From: an uncultured Spartobacteria bacterium
GTDB lineage: Bacteria > Verrucomicrobiota > Verrucomicrobiia > Chthoniobacterales > Chthoniobacteraceae
Direction of reading: 5' to 3'
Length of the DNA: 47,940 nt
Assembly (NCBI GenBank): GCA_903882875.1
Contig: CAIRYQ010000082.1
Location: 1-47,940, forward strand
Shown: piece by piece, positions 42,133 through 47,940 of the stretch
Layout: each line of letters opens with the position of its first letter
How positions within the stretch are numbered: position 1 is the first letter of the stretch
Translations under genes and position numbers: made by a program
Notes under the pieces: model-generated
What the model was told of the DNA's origin: nothing
The model's input: the letters and a program-made list of their open reading frames with translations, nothing else
Databases searched by the model: none

Positions 42133-43443
42133 ATGTCCCACCCTCATCCATCCCACGGCCCCTCCTCCAAACAGCACGCTCTGAATCGCCGCCAGTTTCT
42201 ACGCGCGGGCTCGGCGGTGCTGGCGCTGCCGTTTCTCGAAGCCCTCGCGCCGCGACTGGCTCGCGGAGCCGCCGCGCCGCCGCCAAAACGCATGGTGTGC
42301 ATCATGACGAACACCGGTCTGCTGCCGGATAACTTCTGGCCGAAGCAGACAGGCAAGGCGTTCGAGCCATCGCGTTATCTCGCGCATCTGGAGCCGGTGC
42401 GCGGGCGCTACTCGGTGATGAACGGGCTCTCGCACCCGGACAACTCTGGCGGGCATGTGGTGGAGAAGAGCTTCCTCACCGGTGCGCGGTTTCCGTCGTC
42501 CGCCGTTTTCAAGAACAGCATCTCTGTCGATCAGCTCGCGGCGGAGTCGCTCGGTCATCACACTCGGTTCCCCTTTCTCGCGCTTGGCGTAAATGGCCAG
42601 CACGACGGGTTGCTCTCCGTCTCGCGTGATGGCGTATTCATCCCGCCAGAGCTGAGCCCGGCCAAGGTGTATCAGCGGCTCTTCACCCCGGACACGGCAG
42701 CAGAGAGCGAGCAACGGATGCGCGAAATCGGCCAGCGGGTGAGCACGCTCGACTTCGTGAATGAGAAGGCGAAGCGGCTCTCGCGCAGCCTTGGTGCGGA
42801 GGATCGTGCGCGGCTCGACCAGTATCTCACCTCGGTGCGCGAGCTGGAGCAGCGGCTGGAGCAGGCGCGGGTGTGGCAGCAGCGGGAAAAGCCGCGCGTC
42901 GCCGTGCCTCAGCCGCAGGACATCCTGGATAACACGCAGGACGTGGATCGCGCCCGGCTGATGTATGACATGACTTTGCTCGCCCTCCAGAGCGACAGCA
43001 CACGCATCGTCACGCTGTATCTGAATCCGCTGGAGGTCCTCGTGAAGTTGCCAGGCATGAGCGACCGCACGCACACGCTCACGCATCACGGCAATGAGCC
43101 GGAGAAGCTAGAACAACTCGCCAAAGTCGAGGAAGCGGGGCTGAAGAATCTCGGCCGCTTCCTCGCGGGGCTCGCTGCGGTGAATGAAGGCGGCAGCAGC
43201 CTGCTTGACGACACAGCGGTGCTCTTTGGCTCGAACATGTCGAACGGCAGCAATCACTCGAACGTGAACCTGCCGGTCCTCCTCGCAGGCGGTCGCTTCA
43301 AGCATGGGCAGCACCTGCAGTTTGATCTGAAGAACAACACACCGCTTTGCAATCTCTTCGTCTCCATGCTTCAGCACATGGGCGTGGAGCGCGATGTCTT
43401 CTCCACAAGCACGGGAACTCTCAGCGGACTGGAAATGGCATGA
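42133..43443 (+). CDS. Tat-exported DUF1552 (HXXSHH-type) protein 4
   Basis: The 436-residue protein has a twin-arginine signal that starts unusually late (NRRQFLR at 18-24). It is of the second subtype: KRMVCIMTNTGLLP, FKNSISVDQLAAE and an HxxTHH motif (HTLTHH at 314-319), close to DUF1552 protein 3. The stop overlaps the start of a cytochrome of the matching subtype by four bases, the tightest coupling of the four pairs. Activity is unknown. Confidence 0.85.
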   Translation: MSHPHPSHGPSSKQHALNRRQFLRAGSAVLALPFLEALAPRLARGAAAPPPKRMVCIMTNTGLLPDNFWPKQTGKAFEPSRYLAHLEPVRGRYSVMNGLSHPDNSGGHVVEKSFLTGARFPSSAVFKNSISVDQLAAESLGHHTRFPFLALGVNGQHDGLLSVSRDGVFIPPELSPAKVYQRLFTPDTAAESEQRMREIGQRVSTLDFVNEKAKRLSRSLGAEDRARLDQYLTSVRELEQRLEQARVWQQREKPRVAVPQPQDILDNTQDVDRARLMYDMTLLALQSDSTRIVTLYLNPLEVLVKLPGMSDRTHTLTHHGNEPEKLEQLAKVEEAGLKNLGRFLAGLAAVNEGGSSLLDDTAVLFGSNMSNGSNHSNVNLPVLLAGGRFKHGQHLQFDLKNNTPLCNLFVSMLQHMGVERDVFSTSTGTLSGLEMA

Positions 43444-46148
43444 GACGCGGTGCATTTCCCCTCCTCCTCGCATCGCTTTTTCAATTCCTGCCGGCCACAC
43501 TCATCGCAGCTGATGCGGAGCTACGTGGCTATCTGGAGACGCATTGTTTCGACTGCCACGACTCGACGACGAAGAAAGGCGGGCTCGATCTGGAGTCGCT
43601 GCCGATGCAGCTCGACGCACGCGAGCGATTCGACAATTGGGCGCTCGTCCATGACCGCATCGCCGCCGGTGAAATGCCGCCGAAATCGCGCAAAGCGCGT
43701 CCTTCCGAAAAGGAAAACGCCGATGCGCTGAAGCGGCTTGATGACCGCCTGCACGACGCCGATGCTGCGGTCATCGCGAAGACAGGGCGTGCACTGTTCC
43801 GCCGCCTCTCTGCGCAAGAGTTCGAGAATGCGCTGCGCGATCTGCTCCATCTGCCCGGCCTGCGGATCAAGCAACTGCTGCCCGAAGACGAGCGCCGCCA
43901 TGGCTTCAACAAGATCGGCCAGGCGCTCGATCTCTCGAACGTGCATCTCAGCCAGTTCATGGACGCGACGGACCTCGCGCTCACCGCCGCCATCGCCACG
44001 CGCAGCACGCCGCCGCCGGTGTTGCGCCAGCGCTACGGCGGGGCCACCGGTTCGGAGACTTGGAACTGGATGGCGCATGGCAGTGCCGTGCTACTGAAGG
44101 ACAAGCAATACGATCCTGTCGTGCCACTGCCCGACCCGGAGGACGATCTCAACGCCAACGGCAACCTCAAAAGATCCCGCTACGCCGCGTTCGGCAAAGT
44201 CCTCCGCGACTACCCGCACGCCGCTGGCTTCTTCACCGGCGCGATCCATCGTCCGATGATTTTTTCGCTGCAATTCTCGCCCATCTACGCGGGCCAGTAT
44301 CGCATCCGCACCTCCGCGTGGGGCTTCTGGTGGGACCGTGGCAAAGTGGAGCCGCCGCACCGCAATGAGTCCTTCGCGCTCACCGCATGGATGCCCATGG
44401 AAGGTCCGCGTTTTGTTCACACGCCGTCGCGCTGGCTCGGCCTCTTTGACGCGCCGTCACTCGAAAGCCGCATCCACGAATACCAGGGCTGGTTCGATGT
44501 GAACGAGGAACTGGTCTTTGACATCGGCACCTTGAACGGCCACGAGAAAACCACCGGGCGCTTCCCCGGCGACGCGAAGGGCTCCTGCACTGTCTATAGC
44601 GGCCCCGGCATCGCCCTTGATTGGTTTGAAGTGGAAGGCCCGATCTTCGAGCAATGGCCGCCGCGCAGCCACACCGCGATCTTCGGCGATTTGCCGATTC
44701 GCCCGCTCGCAAAAGACAGCGACCTCATCCCTCCAAAACGCACGCCGGTGCGGCAGCGTTCGCGTTCGGGCATGGCCCGTCCGACCAACGCTTCGATCCC
44801 AAGGGAAGAGCAGGAGCCGCCGCTGGAGAGTGTCATCACCGCGCATCCGCACGAGGACGCCACGCGCCTGCTCGCGCAGTTCCTTCCGCGCGCGTTCCGT
44901 CGTCCCGTCACGGCAGAGGAAGTGCAGGGCTATGTGCAAATCGTCGCGCGCGAACTGGAAGGTCACGCGTGCTTCGAGGATGCGATGAAGGAAGCGTGCA
45001 AGGCCGCGCTGTGCTCCACGGATTTCCTCTTCGTCGGCGGCGACACCATCGCCGATGCGAAGGCCTCACGCCCTCGACTCACCGACCGTGCCCTCGCCGA
45101 GCGCCTTGCGCTTTGGCTCTGGAACAGCGTGCCCGACGAGGAACTCCTCGCGCTCGCCAGCGAAGGCCGCCTGCATCTTCCCGAGAACCTCAAAAAGCAA
45201 AGCGACCGCCTGCTCGCAGACGCGCGCTCAGACCGCTTCATCGCCGACTTCACCGACCAATGGCTCGACCTGCGGAAAATCGACGCCACCCAGCCGGACC
45301 AGAAGATTTACCCCGAGGCTCGTTCGCCTCTGAAGCAAAGCATGATCGCCGAAACCCGCGCCTACCTGCGCGAGCTGATCACGAAGAACCTCAGCGTCAC
45401 GCACCTCGTGAAATCGGACTTCGCGATGCTCAATCAAAGCCTCGCGATTCACTACGGCGTTCCCGGCGTCACGGGTTGCGACATCCGCCGCGTTCCCCTG
45501 CCGCAAGACAGTCCGCGCGGCCCCTTTCTCACGCAGGCTGCCGTGTTGAAAGTCACTGCCAACGGCACCACCACCTCACCGGTCACACGCGGCGCATGGA
45601 TCAATGAGCGCATCCTCGGCAACGTCATCCCGCCGCCACCCGCCGGCGTGCCCGCCCTCGATCCAGACACGCGCGGTGCCACCACGATCCGCGAGAAGCT
45701 GGAGAAGCATCGCTCCGACGCACGCTGTGCCGGTTGCCACGCGAAGATCGACCCGCCAGGTTTCGCGCTGGAGAGCTTCGATGTCATCGGTGGTTTCCGC
45801 GACCGCTACCGCTCGCTGAGCGCGGGCAACACGTTGGTCGATTTCCACTTCGACTCTGGCTTCAACCCCAGAGTCCGTCTGAACCAACCCGTCGATCCCT
45901 CCGGCCAGCTCCCCAGCGGCGAGCCCTTCCAAAACCTCGCCGACTTCCAATCCCTCGTCCTGCGCCACCCCGAAGCCCTCGCCGCCAACATGACGCGTCA
46001 GCTCCTGATGTATGCCACCGGCTCCGAGCCCCACTACTCCGACCGCCGCGAAATCACCCGCATCCTCGCGCAGACAAAGCCGAGTAACTACGGCCTCCGC
46101 TCCCTCATCGACGCCATCGTGCAGAGCGAGCTGTTCCTCACGAAGTAA
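43440..46148 (+). CDS. Secreted PSD/PSCyt cytochrome 4
   Basis: The 902-residue protein has a signal peptide (about 1-23), haem sites CFDCH at 36-40 and CAGCH at 763-767, DUF1587 from about 120 (FRRLSAQEFENALRD), a long middle insert, DUF1595 near 465-530, DUF1592 from about 547 (LAERLALWLWNSVPDE), DUF1588 and DUF1585. Subtype markers (KKGGLDL, HGFNKIGQALDLS) match the cytochrome at 37892. The ATG at 43440 is chosen because it begins the signal peptide and is coupled to the DUF1552 stop. Electron-transfer function is inferred from the two haem sites. Confidence 0.88.
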   Translation: MRRGAFPLLLASLFQFLPATLIAADAELRGYLETHCFDCHDSTTKKGGLDLESLPMQLDARERFDNWALVHDRIAAGEMPPKSRKARPSEKENADALKRLDDRLHDADAAVIAKTGRALFRRLSAQEFENALRDLLHLPGLRIKQLLPEDERRHGFNKIGQALDLSNVHLSQFMDATDLALTAAIATRSTPPPVLRQRYGGATGSETWNWMAHGSAVLLKDKQYDPVVPLPDPEDDLNANGNLKRSRYAAFGKVLRDYPHAAGFFTGAIHRPMIFSLQFSPIYAGQYRIRTSAWGFWWDRGKVEPPHRNESFALTAWMPMEGPRFVHTPSRWLGLFDAPSLESRIHEYQGWFDVNEELVFDIGTLNGHEKTTGRFPGDAKGSCTVYSGPGIALDWFEVEGPIFEQWPPRSHTAIFGDLPIRPLAKDSDLIPPKRTPVRQRSRSGMARPTNASIPREEQEPPLESVITAHPHEDATRLLAQFLPRAFRRPVTAEEVQGYVQIVARELEGHACFEDAMKEACKAALCSTDFLFVGGDTIADAKASRPRLTDRALAERLALWLWNSVPDEELLALASEGRLHLPENLKKQSDRLLADARSDRFIADFTDQWLDLRKIDATQPDQKIYPEARSPLKQSMIAETRAYLRELITKNLSVTHLVKSDFAMLNQSLAIHYGVPGVTGCDIRRVPLPQDSPRGPFLTQAAVLKVTANGTTTSPVTRGAWINERILGNVIPPPPAGVPALDPDTRGATTIREKLEKHRSDARCAGCHAKIDPPGFALESFDVIGGFRDRYRSLSAGNTLVDFHFDSGFNPRVRLNQPVDPSGQLPSGEPFQNLADFQSLVLRHPEALAANMTRQLLMYATGSEPHYSDRREITRILAQTKPSNYGLRSLIDAIVQSELFLTK

Positions 46149-46161
46149 GACCACACCAATC

Positions 46162-47940
46162 ATGAAACGCATACTCACATTCCTCACCGCCTTCACCGTC
46201 GCTATCGCTACACTCACTCACGCTGCCGATGACGGGTTCGAATCGATCTTCGATGGCCAAACCCTGAAAGGCTGGCATGTCAGTGCCAAGTCCGGCCATA
46301 GCCGCGCCAGCAACAATAAAACCGGTGGCGACTGGAAGGTGGTGGACGGCGCGCTCACTGGCACGCAGGACATCCCCGGCAATGGCGGCATCATCCTGAC
46401 AGATGCGAAGTATTCCGAGTTTGAGATCACGCTGGAGATGAACAACGACTTCGGCCCGGATAGCGGGCTCTTCCTTCGCTGCACCGAGGACGGCAAGTGT
46501 TACCAGGGACTCATCGATTTCCATCCCGGCGGCAGCCTCATGGGCCTTTACGGCGAGGGTCTCGGCGGCAAGCCTCACTTCCGCTTCTTCAACTTCGGAA
46601 AGACCGAGAGCGATATCATCCTCACTCCCGACCGCACGCCACAGCCGGTGGCGATGACGCCTGAGCAATGGAAGACCTTCTGGGAAGCGGATGGCTGGAA
46701 CGAGTTCAAGATGCGCATCACTGGCGGCGACAAGCCCACCATCACCACCTGGATCAACGGCATGCAGATCATGACGTGGACGGAGACGGAGGCACGCCTG
46801 CCCATCGCAGGACACATAGGCCTCCAAGTGCATGGCGGTGGCAACGAGGTCGGACGCTTTGTGCGCTACCGAAACATCCGCATCAAGAACCTCGCGGCTC
46901 CAACTGCACAGCCAGCCGAAAGCCCCGCGCCATTGTCCGTCGGGTGCCAAGCGTTCACCTTCAATCGCTTCACGGTCTATGAGGCCATCGAGAAGACGGC
47001 GGAGGCGGGCGGGACGGTGATCGAGTTCATCTCCGGCCAGAGACTCATCAAAGCAGAGCCGGGGAAGCTCAGTCCCGACATGAGCGATGAGCAACTCGCG
47101 GCGTTGCATGCGCATTTGAAAAAGCACGGCGTCGCACCGGCGAGCCTCTTCATCGGCATCCCGAATGATGAGGCGGGCGCGAGGAAGGTTTTCGAGTTTG
47201 GCAAGCGGCTCGGGGTGAAGTCGTTCAGCATGGGGCTCGTTCCCGATCAGCTCGACCTGCTGGAGAAGATGGTGAAGGAGTTCGACATCCGTGTGGGCTT
47301 CCACAATCACGGAAAGACGCCGCTGAATCGCACTTGGGACCCGGCTTTCGTCCTCGACGTGGTGAAGAATCGCGATGCGCGTCTCGGTTTGTGTGCCGAC
47401 ACGGGGCACTGGGCGACCTCGGGGCTGAATGCGCTGGATGCGATCAAGCTGGTCGAGGGACGCATCATCAATCTGCATCTCAAGGACCGCGCCGTCGTCG
47501 GTCAGGCGTCCACCGATCTCATCCTCGGCACAGGCGTGACAGACATCGCCGGGATCGTCGCGGAACTGCGGCGGCAGAAGTTCGCAGGCTCCATCTTCGT
47601 GGAATACGAGACGAACTGGCTGAACAGCGTGCCGGATGTAAAGCAGTGCATCGAGTTCATCCATCATCCGGTGGCGAAATCGGCGAGCGCTTCACCCCCG
47701 TCGTCCCCCGATGCTGCGCAGACTCCCGAGTTCCATCTCGACGTGCCGGGCTTGAAAGCCGTGGTCATCGACAGCGACGAGCGCGAGTCCTTCCTCGGGC
47801 TGCAACTCGACAGCGCCGGGCGGCTCTTTGCGGGCTGCCGCGAGGCGCTGTTTGTGTATGAGCCTGCGCCGGGCGGACTGTATGCGCCGCGCCAGTTGCT
47901 CTTCCGTTTTCCGAAGGACGCGTGGGTGTATGACATCGCG
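46162..47940 (+). CDS. DUF1080 - TIM-barrel isomerase - dehydrogenase-type fusion (partial, runs off window)
   Basis: The frame is open from the ATG to the window end (593 codons). After a signal peptide (about 1-21) comes a DUF1080 domain (3-keto-disaccharide hydrolase family, about 25-243: FESIFDGQTLKGW, FGPDSGLFLRC, ITTWINGMQI). After an Ala/Pro linker comes a sugar-phosphate isomerase/epimerase-type TIM barrel (about 258-503) with metal-site motifs VGFHNHG, CADTGHW, NLHLKDR and FVEYE. A second linker leads to the start of a beta-propeller domain (LQLDSAGRLFAG, ending near WVYDIA), as in PVC membrane-bound dehydrogenase-type proteins that often end in a cytochrome. DUF1080 and isomerase domains act together in 3-keto-glycoside processing. 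The C-terminus lies outside the window. Confidence 0.8.
   Translation, partial: MKRILTFLTAFTVAIATLTHAADDGFESIFDGQTLKGWHVSAKSGHSRASNNKTGGDWKVVDGALTGTQDIPGNGGIILTDAKYSEFEITLEMNNDFGPDSGLFLRCTEDGKCYQGLIDFHPGGSLMGLYGEGLGGKPHFRFFNFGKTESDIILTPDRTPQPVAMTPEQWKTFWEADGWNEFKMRITGGDKPTITTWINGMQIMTWTETEARLPIAGHIGLQVHGGGNEVGRFVRYRNIRIKNLAAPTAQPAESPAPLSVGCQAFTFNRFTVYEAIEKTAEAGGTVIEFISGQRLIKAEPGKLSPDMSDEQLAALHAHLKKHGVAPASLFIGIPNDEAGARKVFEFGKRLGVKSFSMGLVPDQLDLLEKMVKEFDIRVGFHNHGKTPLNRTWDPAFVLDVVKNRDARLGLCADTGHWATSGLNALDAIKLVEGRIINLHLKDRAVVGQASTDLILGTGVTDIAGIVAELRRQKFAGSIFVEYETNWLNSVPDVKQCIEFIHHPVAKSASASPPSSPDAAQTPEFHLDVPGLKAVVIDSDERESFLGLQLDSAGRLFAGCREALFVYEPAPGGLYAPRQLLFRFPKDAWVYDIA

Noticed and set aside
46138-47667. 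Minus-strand open frame of 509 codons
   Set aside because: It is antisense to the DUF1080-TIM barrel gene, whose domains are clear on the plus strand; the reverse product matches nothing recognisable.
1-47940. CRISPR arrays, rRNA, tRNA and complete insertion sequences
   Set aside because: No regular spaced repeats, conserved RNA cores or transposase genes were seen by eye on either strand; short RNA genes could still be missed without a covariance search.

Overview
This 48 kb, GC-rich window is almost entirely coded on the plus strand. It most likely comes from a member of the Verrucomicrobiota or the wider PVC group. The evidence is four pairs of Tat-exported DUF1552 (HXXSHH-type) proteins with secreted PSD/PSCyt (DUF1587/1595/1592/1588/1585) c-type cytochromes, ECF sigma factors of the Rhodopirellula/Verrucomicrobium type, a DUF1080 protein fused to a TIM-barrel isomerase, and weak Shine-Dalgarno sequences. 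No tRNA, rRNA or CRISPR array was recognised.

Left part (1-10806): a conjugative-element segment. Tightly overlapping genes encode a TrbL/VirB6-like C-terminal region, TrbF/VirB8, TrbG/VirB9, TrbI/VirB10, a coiled-coil lipoprotein and two small proteins. They are followed by a roughly 1,600-1,720 residue N6-adenine methylase/superfamily 2 helicase of the N12-class, DarB-like type. A small TnpV-like gene is nested out of frame in the 5' end of the helicase reading frame. A 668-base noncoding stretch with four inverted repeats separates this part from the rest.

Right part (10807-47940): four consecutive regulatory cassettes. Each starts with an ECF sigma factor overlapping or abutting a single-pass membrane protein that has a short cytoplasmic helical domain, a near-identical transmembrane module (WRPL..A..AG..G.FC) and a secreted beta-sandwich ectodomain resembling carbohydrate-binding modules. 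Cassette A (10807-22618) carries a repeat-containing HTH protein and two DUF1552/cytochrome pairs in mirrored order around a LamG-like protein. Cassette B (22715-29864) carries an SGNH esterase, a GH95 alpha-L-fucosidase-like enzyme and an esterase-GH29 fusion. Cassette C (30213-40489) carries a DUF1552/cytochrome pair split by a double SGNH protein, a right-handed beta-helix protein and a beta-propeller protein. Cassette D (40571 to the end) carries a DUF1552/cytochrome pair and a DUF1080-TIM barrel-dehydrogenase-type fusion cut by the window end.

The working model, which is inference, is an RsgI-like sensing system: outward-facing carbohydrate-binding anti-sigma proteins release dedicated ECF sigma factors, which switch on export-targeted modules for attacking fucosylated or acylated polysaccharide. 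The cytochrome/DUF1552 pairs form the unexplained enzymatic core. Sigma/anti-sigma pairs A and C resemble each other, as do B and D. The DUF1552/cytochrome partners also co-vary in two subtypes (cassette A versus cassettes C and D).
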